Below are positions 45,601-52,723 of a stretch of 57,275 nt of DNA, in pieces. The first letter of the stretch is position 1. Each line of letters starts with the position of its first letter. Made by a program: the position numbers and the translations under genes. The notes beneath the pieces are model-generated. The model worked only from the letters and a program-made list of their open reading frames with translations, made no database searches and had not been told where the DNA came from. The stretch is from Arenicellales bacterium. Its GTDB lineage: Bacteria > Pseudomonadota > Gammaproteobacteria > Arenicellales > JAHEKD01. The stretch covers positions 1-57,275 of the forward strand of contig JANQSD010000010.1 in NCBI GenBank assembly GCA_028284225.1, given 5' to 3'.

Positions 45601-46026
45601 TTATTCACCACCGTCTGGCTCTTTGAACCTGTCTAAAGGAATTTCTGCCGAACCGGTGATTTCAACTTTGAGCGCCGGGTTATATAGCCGGGAAACTTCG
45701 ACAGTTGTTGTGACAGGATAAGGAGGCTTGAAATACTGAGTCCTGATGTGTCCCGTACTCATAAATTCTTCGATGTTTGTAACATGATGAGTCAATGTGT
45801 ATATGTCTTCCATACGACCACCAAAACTAGAAAGTACTTTTTGGATATTTTCGAATACCTTTTGTACCTGTGCCTCAATATTTCCCTCGCCAACAACGTT
45901 GCCATCCTCATCTAACGAAACTTGCCCTTTCAAGTGGACAATTTTTCCAGAGCCTTGGACCACAGCCATCGAAAATGCCCCAAAAGGCTTCCATATCCCA
46001 TCCGGATTATAACTTTTGACAGCCAT
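45601..46026 (-). CDS. RidA-family protein
   Basis: A 141-residue YjgF/YER057c/UK114-fold protein, which forms trimers. RidA deaminates reactive enamine/imine intermediates. The family core is visible: Gln-Val-Ser-Leu-Asp, Gln-Val-x-Lys-Val-Phe-Glu-Asn-Ile, and Val-Glu-Val-Ser-Arg-Leu. The arginine that clamps substrate carboxylate in true RidA seems replaced by Thr in Pro-Val-Thr-Thr-Thr-Val-Glu-Val, so it is probably from another Rid subgroup. Single-gene cassette. Confidence 0.85.
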   Translation of the reverse strand: MAVKSYNPDGIWKPFGAFSMAVVQGSGKIVHLKGQVSLDEDGNVVGEGNIEAQVQKVFENIQKVLSSFGGRMEDIYTLTHHVTNIEEFMSTGHIRTQYFKPPYPVTTTVEVSRLYNPALKVEITGSAEIPLDRFKEPDGGE

Positions 46027-46049
46027 TTAATATTTCTCTGTTGGTTGCG

Positions 46050-46106
46050 TCATAACGTTTGAAAACAGCAAACGCTTTAGTGGTCCGCTACAGTACCTCA
46101 TTATGA
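46050..46106 (-). other. attC 9 (small membrane protein cassette), one core changed
   Basis: 57 bp. TCATAAC (46050-46056) is intact. The other end reads ATTATGA (46100-46106). Inner inverted parts GCAAACGC / GCGGACC type are weak. Overlaps the last 6 bp of the gene at 46101. Confidence 0.68.
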
Positions 46107-46406
46107 GCTAACATCTTCAAACTCAAATTCTATACCGCCGATTCTTCTATATAACTTGTTATATACCCATATCCCAACTCGAATCAATACATATCCAAAC
46201 AAACCTTGAATAATTGGCATCACTAAAAACATAATTCCAAAAGAAAGCCCCGTATTAATTTCGTTTCCATTTTGGTCAATGGGTGAGGGTCCAAACGAAA
46301 CAATCACAGACATCGGCACCATAATGAGCAAAAAAGAAACCACCATTAATATCGCAAATACTTTAGCTGTCTGATGGGGTGAGAACTTTTTAATTTGTAC
46401 TTTCAT
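46101..46406 (-). CDS. Small membrane protein
   Basis: A 101-residue protein with three hydrophobic segments: about 15-38, 54-72 and a final one at 70-84. A Lys-rich start and an acidic Glu-Phe-Glu-Phe-Glu-Asp tail follow. The middle loop contains Asn-Gly-Asn-Glu-Ile-Asn. I do not recognise a family. Single-gene cassette; its last codons overlap attC 9. Confidence 0.65.
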   Translation of the reverse strand: MKVQIKKFSPHQTAKVFAILMVVSFLLIMVPMSVIVSFGPSPIDQNGNEINTGLSFGIMFLVMPIIQGLFGYVLIRVGIWVYNKLYRRIGGIEFEFEDVSS

Positions 46407-46425
46407 ATTTTTTCCTCTTTAAAGT

Positions 46426-46492
46426 TTATAATATTTGAGAGCAGCCCGAACAAAGTGACAGGTTTAGGGTCGACTAAGGCAGCTTGTTAGGT
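46426..46492 (-). other. attC 10, decayed (GIY-YIG cassette)
   Basis: 67 bp. GTTAGGT (46486-46492) is intact. The other core reads TTATAAT (46426-46432), so the cleaved triplet is ATT on the minus strand. Inner parts AGCAGCCC and GGTCGAC can still pair loosely. Probably inactive. Confidence 0.62.
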
Positions 46493-46495
46493 ATT

Positions 46496-46924
46496 TTAGA
46501 ATGATTTATTTAACTCCGGTAATTTATTATTATTTATAAAAAATTCTTGAATCAACTTTGCTTCCACAAATGCGGGTAACAATTGAATTGTATCATCGAA
46601 AGTGACGTACCACTCAAATAACAAACTAGTTTTATTTTCATCCATATACTTAAGAAAATACTCTGTTCTATTTTCGCCACTATGTTGGTTAACTAAACGC
46701 CGCCTTATTCCTTGTCTTTTTCGCGAACCATCATTTGAAATAGAACCTGCTTTGCCTATATAAATTAAATCTTTACATCTATTAGCATCATTAATTTTAA
46801 AAATAAGATAAATACCAAAATCATTAGGAACACTATTTAATAAAACGACCTTTTTGATATCTTGCGTAGGTTGTAACAAAAATGAACCCTTACTTTGAAA
46901 TTCATTCTTTAAATGTTCGATCAT
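46496..46924 (-). CDS. GIY-YIG domain protein
   Basis: A 142-residue protein. The family signature is split as Gly37-Ile38-Tyr39 and Tyr55-Ile56-Gly57-Lys-Ala-Gly-Ser, with a basic cluster Arg-Arg-Arg-Leu at 74-77 and a likely catalytic Glu in Val-Glu-Ala-Lys-Leu-Ile. The GIY-YIG fold is found in homing, repair and restriction nucleases. The small size and cassette location leave the role open: DNA defence, repair, or a structural use of the fold. Single-gene cassette. Confidence 0.78.
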   Translation of the reverse strand: MIEHLKNEFQSKGSFLLQPTQDIKKVVLLNSVPNDFGIYLIFKINDANRCKDLIYIGKAGSISNDGSRKRQGIRRRLVNQHSGENRTEYFLKYMDENKTSLLFEWYVTFDDTIQLLPAFVEAKLIQEFFINNNKLPELNKSF

Positions 46925-46934
46925 CTATAAAAAC

Positions 46935-47004
46935 ATCTAACGTTTACGCTCTGCCGATCAAACGAGCTTGCGAGTGCCGGGCCGGCTGCAGAGACTTGTT
47001 ATGC
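46935..47004 (-). other. attC 11 (GNAT cassette)
   Basis: 70 bp, both cores intact: ATCTAAC (46935-46941) and GTTATGC (46998-47004). Inner stems CTCTGCCG and CGGCTGCAGAG pair well. Member of the group with attC 8, 15 and 18. Confidence 0.9.
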
Positions 47005-47025
47005 ACTTACGATAATGGATTTATT

Positions 47026-47505
47026 TCAAAGATATTTCATATAATAATTATCTGTATATTCAACGCCGTTTTGTATTTCAGTCTCTGATCGGTACATTTC
47101 ATAACCCATATCAGTGTACATAGATTTTGCGGCTTCGAATCGATCATCAGTATCTACTAATATCTTTTTAATTTGATTATCTCTACAAAAGTTCTCGATT
47201 CGTGTGATGATCGCCTTTCCTAAGCCATTACCTCTGTGTAATGAGCCAATTCTAACTCGCTTAATTTTAGCTGTATTTGAATCTATTAGACAAACCCCAC
47301 CAAAGCCTGTAACGCAATCACCATCTTCAACCACCCAAACTTTTCCACCCCTTTTAATATAGTTTTCATCAATATCGTAAATATCAACGTTCCATTCATA
47401 TTGTTCAGGATCATTTGCAAATTCGGGAAAAAACTCTTCCATGAACTCTGCTTGAAGCTTATTGATACTCGTTTGATCTGATGATCTATATCCTCTGATT
47501 TTCAT
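47026..47505 (-). CDS. GNAT-family N-acetyltransferase
   Basis: A 159-residue acetyltransferase. The acetyl-CoA loop is His-Arg-Gly-Asn-Gly-Leu-Gly-Lys-Ala-Ile at about 89-98, preceded by the Ile-Lys-Arg-Val-Arg-Ile strand. The C-terminal Ala-Lys-Ser-Met-Tyr-Thr-Asp-Met-Gly-Tyr is typical of the family. Substrate unknown. Acetyltransferase cassettes often inactivate toxins or antibiotics, but no such specificity can be read here. Single-gene cassette. Confidence 0.88.
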   Translation of the reverse strand: MKIRGYRSSDQTSINKLQAEFMEEFFPEFANDPEQYEWNVDIYDIDENYIKRGGKVWVVEDGDCVTGFGGVCLIDSNTAKIKRVRIGSLHRGNGLGKAIITRIENFCRDNQIKKILVDTDDRFEAAKSMYTDMGYEMYRSETEIQNGVEYTDNYYMKYL

Positions 47506-47514
47506 TTTTAAAGT

Positions 47515-47573
47515 GCCTAATATTTAAGTTCAGCCGCCACGTTTATGCGTACGCTGCCTTGGCTTGGTTACGA
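47515..47573 (-). other. attC 12, decayed (59-residue peptide cassette)
   Basis: 59 bp. The end GTTACGA (47567-47573) is near consensus. The other core is GCCTAAT (47515-47521) instead of ...AAC, so the cleaved triplet is ATT. Inner part CAGCCGCC / GGCTTGG. Probably inactive. Confidence 0.62.
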
Positions 47574-47603
47574 GACATTGCTTTAAATTCAATCATGTGG
47601 CTT

Positions 47604-47783
47604 CTACGTCAGTTTGATCGCTAAATATACAATCAAAATTATTAAACTCATTATAAGTATTGCCCCAAATACAATACTCATTGTACTGTCTTTTTCAACT
47701 ACTCCTTTAGGCAAAATATACCTAACGAAGAAATTTCCTGTTGGTTTAACTAGATCTACAAAAATTTGTACAAGCCAGTCCAT
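47604..47783 (-). CDS. 59-residue single-pass membrane peptide
   Basis: A small gene filling its cassette between attC 12 and 13. It starts Met-Asp-Trp-Leu-Val-Gln and ends in a hydrophobic segment (about residues 36-56) followed by Lys-Leu-Thr. A charged Lys-Gly-Val-Val-Glu-Lys-Asp turn precedes the segment. There is no ribosome site of note. The frame is open across the whole cassette and has a clear membrane segment, so coding is likely. No family recognised. Possibly a toxin or a regulatory peptide, but nothing proves it. Confidence 0.55.
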   Translation of the reverse strand: MDWLVQIFVDLVKPTGNFFVRYILPKGVVEKDSTMSIVFGAILIMSLIILIVYLAIKLT

Positions 47784-47808
47784 ATGAAATAAATTTATTT
47801 TTCATGTC

Positions 47809-47896
47809 TCATAACGTTTGAAAGCAGCGCCTCGCATCAGCGGCGATTTCACTCGCGTAGCGCGTGGAATTGTCCGTCTGCATGCGCTTGTTATGT
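47809..47896 (-). other. attC 13 (methyltransferase cassette)
   Basis: 88 bp, both cores intact: TCATAAC (47809-47815) and GTTATGT (47890-47896). A clear central hairpin GATTTCACTCGCG / CGCGTGGAATTGTC and outer inverted CATCAG-type parts. Confidence 0.88.
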
Positions 47897-47912
47897 GCAC
47901 GTGCCATGATTT

Positions 47913-48620
47913 TCAGTTTTGCACCAATGAGTAAACAGAGTAGAAGATATTTGACGTAAATGTGCCTGGGTTTGACATGGAACAAATTTCGCGCTCAACC
48001 GATAATAACGGATCTAAAGTTTTATATTTTCTGCATAAAGCATTGTAACTCTCTCGGTCAGATAGAAGGAGGTGCGCAATTTCCGAGGGTCTTGCATTTA
48101 TTGATATCTCATCTTCTACAATGACGATCTCATCAAAAACCGAGTGCTCACTCAAATTTGTAGAGTGATCGTACTCTGATGATGAATTTGCCGAGTTAAT
48201 TTCAAGGTAGTTTTCAAAACGAGTCAAATCTAATTCAAAATCGTACACAACGATCTCTGCATCAGCCTGACAAATCCTTGCGAGTTCGTTTACTAGTGAA
48301 ACTCGTTCGATGTAATTCAAACTCCCCGCTAGAGTTACAACATCTACTGATCTATCTGCGAACGGGATTTGTTCACCAGGCGAGTTAACGTAATCAACTT
48401 TTTCATGTTTTTCGGTTTTAGATAGCATTGACTGACTTGACTCCAGGCCAACTACATGATTGCAAAAACACGCTAGCTCCTGTGCAGAGCGACCTGTCCC
48501 ACAGCCTATATCGAGTCCAGTTTGTCGCTTTTTATTCTGGCGTAAAGCTCTCTTGAGAATAATTGAGTGAAGTGGGGGGCGGTAAGTCGAGTAATGTATT
48601 GCTGTTATCTCGTCATACAT
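47913..48620 (-). CDS. SAM-dependent methyltransferase
   Basis: A 235-residue class I methyltransferase, from the ATG at 48620. The SAM motif Asp-Ile-Gly-Cys-Gly-Thr-Gly-Arg-Ser is at about 37-45, and an acidic ribose contact follows in Val-Gly-Leu-Glu-Ser-Ser. Motif II/post-motif reads Val-Val-Thr-Leu-Ala-Gly-Ser-Leu-Asn-Tyr. A GTG at 48671 would extend the protein into the attC and is less likely. Substrate unknown (ubiE/MT11-like group). Single-gene cassette. Confidence 0.85.
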   Translation of the reverse strand: MYDEITAIHYSTYRPPLHSIILKRALRQNKKRQTGLDIGCGTGRSAQELACFCNHVVGLESSQSMLSKTEKHEKVDYVNSPGEQIPFADRSVDVVTLAGSLNYIERVSLVNELARICQADAEIVVYDFELDLTRFENYLEINSANSSSEYDHSTNLSEHSVFDEIVIVEDEISINARPSEIAHLLLSDRESYNALCRKYKTLDPLLSVEREICSMSNPGTFTSNIFYSVYSLVQN

Positions 48621-48653
48621 ATTCGGTAGGTGATCAAAGAAAATGTTCAGTGC

Positions 48654-48725
48654 ACATAACGCTCGTAACACGGGAAAATATGAAGCACAGCGGAATATTT
48701 TTCCGTGTGATTACGCTTGCTATAT
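48654..48725 (-). other. attC 14 (DUF1428 cassette), one core changed
   Basis: 72 bp. ACATAAC (48654-48660) is intact. The other end reads GCTATAT (48719-48725) instead of GTTATAT. The long stem CACGGGAAAATAT / ATATTTTTCCGTG is very strong. Confidence 0.78.
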
Positions 48726-48732
48726 CTAGCAC

Positions 48733-49086
48733 CTAACATTTAAGAACAGTATTGAAACCACCGTAGATTAACCGCTTACCATCAAAAGGCATTGGGTTGT
48801 TTTCTGGCGACATTCGAGGATCTTCCATCATTGTTCCCCAGCCTGTATCACGAACCTCTTTTGAGGGCCACACGACCCACGAAAATACCACAGTCTCGTT
48901 TTCTTCCGCCTTCACAGCCATTGGCAAAGATGTGACCTCACCTTCAGGTACATCATCACCCCAGTTTTCCACTATTTGAATTGCTCCGCATTCTTTAAAC
49001 AGCTCGGCTACTATTTTTGCGTGTTCAATATATTTCTCTTTATTTTCAGAAGGTACTGCAGCTACAAAACAATCTACATATGACAT
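48733..49086 (-). CDS. DUF1428 protein (YbaA-like)
   Basis: A 117-residue DUF1428 protein. The start Tyr-Val-Asp-Cys-Phe-Val-Ala-Ala-Val-Pro, the central Thr-Val-Val-Phe-Ser-Trp-Val-Val-Trp-Pro-Ser and the end Lys-Arg-Leu-Ile-Tyr-Gly-Gly-Phe define the family. It is divergent from the family member at 43892-44272, so the two are separate acquisitions rather than a local duplication. Function unknown. Single-gene cassette. Confidence 0.88.
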   Translation of the reverse strand: MSYVDCFVAAVPSENKEKYIEHAKIVAELFKECGAIQIVENWGDDVPEGEVTSLPMAVKAEENETVVFSWVVWPSKEVRDTGWGTMMEDPRMSPENNPMPFDGKRLIYGGFNTVLKC

Positions 49087-49132
49087 ATTTTTTCCTTTTT
49101 TACTGATTTGACAAACTGATTACTTTAACCTG

Positions 49133-49202
49133 ACATAACGTTTAAGCCCTACCGGCCAAGCGAACTTTGTGAGCGCGGGTAGGCGGCAGAGCCTTGTTAT
49201 GC
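49133..49202 (-). other. attC 15 (small TM protein cassette)
   Basis: 70 bp, both cores intact: ACATAAC (49133-49139) and GTTATGC (49196-49202). Inner stems CCTACCGGCC and CGGGTAGGCGG pair. Member of the attC 8/11/18 group. Confidence 0.9.
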
Positions 49203-49214
49203 GTAAATATACAA

Positions 49215-49526
49215 TCATGTAATTAGCCATGATAATACTGTTTTCAGTCCTACACTAAATATAGCAATTATTGCTATTACTACAGACCAACCCAAAATTC
49301 CTGATAATTCACTACCATCATTGTTTTTGTTATCAAAGAATTTGGTATCCAAACAGCGAACACCAACGAACTCACCAGCGTCAATGGACGACTCTCCTGT
49401 TTCTAAAGCCTCAGTAATAGCAGATTGCATTTTTTTGAGTCCTTCAAGATTACCAACTAAATAGTCTTCGTGTTCAGGCCATTCACTGCCATGATAAACA
49501 TGATCATTGTATGTATTTTGTCTCAT
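49215..49526 (-). CDS. C-tail-anchored small protein
   Basis: A 103-residue protein. The first 75 residues are soluble with Val-Gly-Asn-Leu-Glu-Gly-Leu-Lys-Lys-Met-Gln, Glu-Thr-Gly-Glu-Ser and Glu-Phe-Val-Gly-Val-Arg-Cys-Leu-Asp. One hydrophobic segment (about 80-100) ends the chain, so it would be tail-anchored in the inner membrane. The soluble part recalls small immunity proteins, but no family is certain. Single-gene cassette. Confidence 0.6.
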   Translation of the reverse strand: MRQNTYNDHVYHGSEWPEHEDYLVGNLEGLKKMQSAITEALETGESSIDAGEFVGVRCLDTKFFDNKNNDGSELSGILGWSVVIAIIAIFSVGLKTVLSWLIT

Positions 49527-49536
49527 AATGAATTAT

Positions 49537-49596
49537 GTATAACAACACTCATCAGCCGCGCCGCTTTTGGGCGTCGGCTGTATGGGCTGGTTATGT
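49537..49596 (-). other. attC 16 (SIR2-TPR cassette)
   Basis: 60 bp, both cores intact: GTATAAC (49537-49543) and GTTATGT (49590-49596). Inner parts CATCAGCCGCGCC and GGGCGTCGGCTG pair strongly. Overlaps the last 6 bp of the SIR2-TPR gene. Confidence 0.88.
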
Positions 49597-51444
49597 ACTT
49601 TTCACTTCTTCTATCATTCTGCTGACAGAATCCAAATAATGCAGAAGGTTTTCGTCTTTAAAAATTGATTTGGCCTCAAGAAGCCATTTCAACGCATTTT
49701 TCTTATCGCCAGACAAATAGTAAATCTCTCCTAAGTTATGCTTTGTGAGAGCGAGTCTCCTGAGTGTGGAATATTTTTCTTTCATTTTATGGGCATCAAG
49801 ATAATACCTTAAAGCAAGCGGATAATTGCCTTGTTTTTTGTAAAACACCCCAATGTTGTCTAAGCAAGATGCTTCTTCACGTCGCTGATATAGACTTCTA
49901 TAATTCCTCAGCGCTTCAAAATGTTTGCTTTTTGCTTGTTTAAATTTCCCAAGAAACCCGTAACTCAGCGCTAAATTGTCATCAATATTCGCCAACTGAT
50001 ACGGGTTACCCATCCGTATTGTTATTCGCCTGGCCAAGTTAAAGCTCTCAATAGCCCGATTAAGCCTATATGTGATTGTGTACCGTGGTTTGCCGCTCAG
50101 TTCAAATAACTCGGATTCAATTAGATAGGAAATTCCAAGATTGTTATGTAACGTAGATAGGTCCGTATCGTTTTCAGGCCCCATTCTCGCTGCTCTAAAC
50201 AGATGCCTTCTTGCGATAGTAAAATTGTTATGTTCCGATTCTAAAAACCCTAACTGAATCAGCGCTTTTGTAACAATAGACTGTGGCGTAGATGCATTGT
50301 TTATTAATTGAACAAGGAGGTCCCTCGCCGTTTCAGCGCTATTGCTATACTTCAGGGCGACGGCTTGTTGAATAATGCTCATATGATATCTATCAGATTC
50401 GGCGGGGACTTTCCTTAAATATTTCAATGCGTGTTTGTATTCTCCAGCTTCTATAAACATCATGCCGGCAAGATAATTTCTGTATGTTGGTAACTCACAT
50501 AATTTCTCCCAATTATCTAAGTAGGAAAAATCATATATGGTTCTTCTACTTTTTTGCGGCCGCATTCTATCTTTAAACAACTGATATGTTATCCCTGAGA
50601 TAAAACTTGATGTTGATCCTTCAATTAGGTATCCGTTTTTTCGTGAAGAAACTGCTTTTTCGCAGTTACTTCCCGCTACGCTGTCTAAACGCCGCGTGAC
50701 ATCATGTGAACGCATGACATTAAGGCCGGGAACAGATATATGATTAATCCAATAAATGCTTTTATCTGACTTTGTTTTTAGCAAAATAGGTAGTAAATCA
50801 AAATCATCCATTCCGCTATAGCCAACAAATATGATGTCATATTTTTTCAGGATCATCTTAAAGCAATTGATCTTATCCTTTTCTATATTTCGTCCAACTT
50901 GGTTAATGGAAATCTGAATGGAGTTATATACTTTCTCATTACTCTTGTTTCTTAATGATCCATGAAGCTTTATCACCTGAAACCGCCCATTTTTGTTTAA
51001 AGGCTTTTTAAAGTCGTCTGAGGAATACAGCAAGTCAAAGTCAACGCTACCCTGAGACACAAGGGCTTTCTCTAGTAGAGAATCAAAGTTGGTAGTGGCA
51101 ACTAAAGGGGATAAGTTCTGGCTGGCCAGGTTAGCAATAAAGGCATGTATATAGTTAGGCTGCCCACTTTCCAAAATGCCCAACATATCGATTGCTGATT
51201 CAGAAAAAACATTAGTAAATAGTTGAAAAAATACTTCGAACCGTAATTTCCCCTCTAATCTGGATACGATTTGATTTCTTTTTCTTTCGGGGTCACTAAT
51301 CAAAAGCCTGGACGCAAATTCACGAAACAGAGCACTAGATATAGGCAGGTTTGCTGGAGCATCTGCAGATGCTCCAGCACCAAGAAAGAATATCACCTGC
51401 CCATTCCTTAATTTCTCTATGATCTCAGAGAATATGCTCTTCAT
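49591..51444 (-). CDS. SIR2-TPR protein, probable NADase-type phage defence
   Basis: A 617-residue cytoplasmic protein, unusually long for a cassette. The N-terminal SIR2-like domain (1-280) has all key motifs: Gly22-Ala-Gly-Ala-Ser26 for NAD, Thr-Thr-Asn119-Phe-Asp121, catalytic His161 in Lys-Leu-His-Gly-Ser, and Gly-Tyr-Ser-Gly-Met-Asp-Asp (208-214). The C-terminal part (about 325-610) is a tetratricopeptide repeat array with repeated Leu-Gly-x-x-Tyr...Ala-Leu-x-Tyr units. Related SIR2 proteins deplete NAD when the repeat part senses infection. The intact motifs make an active enzyme likely. Single-gene cassette of 2 kb. Confidence 0.85.
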   Translation of the reverse strand: MKSIFSEIIEKLRNGQVIFFLGAGASADAPANLPISSALFREFASRLLISDPERKRNQIVSRLEGKLRFEVFFQLFTNVFSESAIDMLGILESGQPNYIHAFIANLASQNLSPLVATTNFDSLLEKALVSQGSVDFDLLYSSDDFKKPLNKNGRFQVIKLHGSLRNKSNEKVYNSIQISINQVGRNIEKDKINCFKMILKKYDIIFVGYSGMDDFDLLPILLKTKSDKSIYWINHISVPGLNVMRSHDVTRRLDSVAGSNCEKAVSSRKNGYLIEGSTSSFISGITYQLFKDRMRPQKSRRTIYDFSYLDNWEKLCELPTYRNYLAGMMFIEAGEYKHALKYLRKVPAESDRYHMSIIQQAVALKYSNSAETARDLLVQLINNASTPQSIVTKALIQLGFLESEHNNFTIARRHLFRAARMGPENDTDLSTLHNNLGISYLIESELFELSGKPRYTITYRLNRAIESFNLARRITIRMGNPYQLANIDDNLALSYGFLGKFKQAKSKHFEALRNYRSLYQRREEASCLDNIGVFYKKQGNYPLALRYYLDAHKMKEKYSTLRRLALTKHNLGEIYYLSGDKKNALKWLLEAKSIFKDENLLHYLDSVSRMIEEVKST

Positions 51445-51475
51445 GAACTAGCTCGACGGATTTCTAATCTTCTAC

Positions 51476-51562
51476 ACATAACGCCTGCCATAACCGGACC
51501 CAAAAAGCAGAGCGACGAAGGAGCGACGCTTTTTGGGGTCCGAGTTTATGGCATTGTTAGCA
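51476..51562 (-). other. attC 17 (end of the attC-free block)
   Basis: 87 bp, both cores intact: ACATAAC (51476-51482) and GTTAGCA (51556-51562). The inner stem is outstanding: CCGGACCCAAAAAGC pairs with GCTTTTTGGGGTCCG. It follows the gene at 51563, one base past its stop. Confidence 0.92.
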
Positions 51563-52066
51563 TTAAACATTATGAAAATGTGTCACGTTCCCAAAATATA
51601 TATGTATTAACGCAAATGAAAGCCAAAAAACAACTAGTGTGTAACGCTTAGTTTTAGAAAGCGGAAGCACAAAGGAGAGATAAAAACCTATTACCATGAA
51701 AAGGGGATCAACTAATATTCTATTCCACCGGTATTCAATCCCACCTATGAATACTCTGAGATTATCGATTGATGAGGTTTCTAAATTGTACTCAATGGCT
51801 TCCCAAGTATATGCAAAAACGATTAAGCCTATGACATGAGCAGGGCTTATCGTTGGGATCTTTTTTAATTTGCCTACCAAAAAACCAAGAATAAACCCAC
51901 TTAACAAATGCTGCAAACACCAAACATCAAAAAGTGCAACATCTTTAACCCCCCAAAGAACCGGATTCGCAACATTCGCTGAAACAACCACTAAAATGGA
52001 ATAAAAAGCAACAAATAAAATTAATGTTAAGTGGCTGCTCGTTTGTATTTTTAACTCACTGTCCAT
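51563..52066 (-). CDS. Multi-pass membrane protein of unknown function
   Basis: A 167-residue protein with about five hydrophobic segments. Polar residues within the helices are notable: Trp-Cys-Leu-Gln-His-Leu-Leu-Ser-Gly, Trp-Glu-Ala-Ile-Glu-Tyr and Arg-Val-Asp-Pro, with an Asn-Arg-Ile-Leu-Val-Asp loop. Such His/Glu/Asp residues could form an intramembrane metal or active site, as in VanZ-like or DUF2238-like proteins, but no family is certain. Its start overlaps the preceding gene by 11 bp, so the two form a unit. Confidence 0.65.
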   Translation of the reverse strand: MDSELKIQTSSHLTLILFVAFYSILVVVSANVANPVLWGVKDVALFDVWCLQHLLSGFILGFLVGKLKKIPTISPAHVIGLIVFAYTWEAIEYNLETSSIDNLRVFIGGIEYRWNRILVDPLFMVIGFYLSFVLPLSKTKRYTLVVFWLSFALIHIYFGNVTHFHNV

Positions 52067-52454
52067 CGTGATTAGAATGTCTGGTTAAAATTTTTTCGAG
52101 TACTTCCTTAAATTCGTCTTGAGATATTTTTTCATCTCGTTTTGATGATAACGCTAACGATAGCTCTGCCTCGGATTGCTTGAGAATACTTGCCCTATCA
52201 GGCAATCGCCATACATTATCAAGGCCCTGCAATGCCAAGCCAATAAAACTAACTATGAGCAAATATACGTTAAGTGATTCACGGTATTGTTGATCTATAT
52301 AGAGCAGCACTGCCAATCCAAAAGGAACCATAACAGCTGCGAGACAGGATAGACCGACGAACCATAGATGTGTTGTCCAAATAATTCGGCGCCACCAAGA
52401 AAAATAAGTCAGCCTTTCTTCTCCTAGTAGGACAATGTTTTCTTTATTGTTCAA
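52056..52454 (-). CDS. Two-helix membrane protein, SLATT-like layout
   Basis: A 132-residue protein. A soluble start with Glu-Glu-Arg-Leu-Thr-Tyr-Phe-Ser-Trp-Trp-Arg is followed by two membrane segments (about 25-50 and 60-80) and a long charged helical tail (85-132). That order resembles SLATT effectors, membrane proteins that accompany nucleotide-sensing defence genes. Sequence evidence is too thin to assign. It overlaps the next gene by 11 bp, suggesting a two-subunit membrane complex. Confidence 0.6.
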   Translation of the reverse strand: MNNKENIVLLGEERLTYFSWWRRIIWTTHLWFVGLSCLAAVMVPFGLAVLLYIDQQYRESLNVYLLIVSFIGLALQGLDNVWRLPDRASILKQSEAELSLALSSKRDEKISQDEFKEVLEKILTRHSNHDGQ

Positions 52455-52613
52455 TTTACGTTACCGCACTTTTTTGTAGATGTTAACAGTTTATTCTATG
52501 TAGTTTAGTGAAGTATCGCATGGGCGTATAGCTTATTCGAGATTTAGTTCATTCTTTGTCAGTTTATATTTGTTTTCAAGATGTTAGAGAAAATTTAATG
52601 TTTCTCTGTAACT

Positions 52614-52642
52614 GAGTTACATCGCCTTTGGCGATATAACTC
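52614..52642. terminator. Strong hairpin in the 269-bp gap
   Basis: GAGTTA-C-ATCGCC (614-626) pairs with GGCGAT-A-TAACTC (630-642) around a 3-nt loop, one mismatch. No clear T run follows on either strand, so it may be a transcript end or an unrelated structured repeat. It does not carry attC cores. The rest of 52455-52723 shows no gene. Confidence 0.5.
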
Positions 52643-52723
52643 CTACTAATTGTTTTAAAAAATGTCGATAGAAACAAACCCAAGAAAAGTTGGAGTACCG
52701 ACAAGCACCAGCATTCATCAATG

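Noticed and set aside
48621..48671. GTG start extending the methyltransferase
   Set aside because: The first residues would be encoded by attC 14. ATG 48620 gives a normal N-terminus.
52614..52642. The hairpin in the 269-bp gap as a decayed attC
   Set aside because: It lacks the outer RYYYAAC/GTTRRRY cores, and the stem is a continuous palindrome instead of two offset inner parts.
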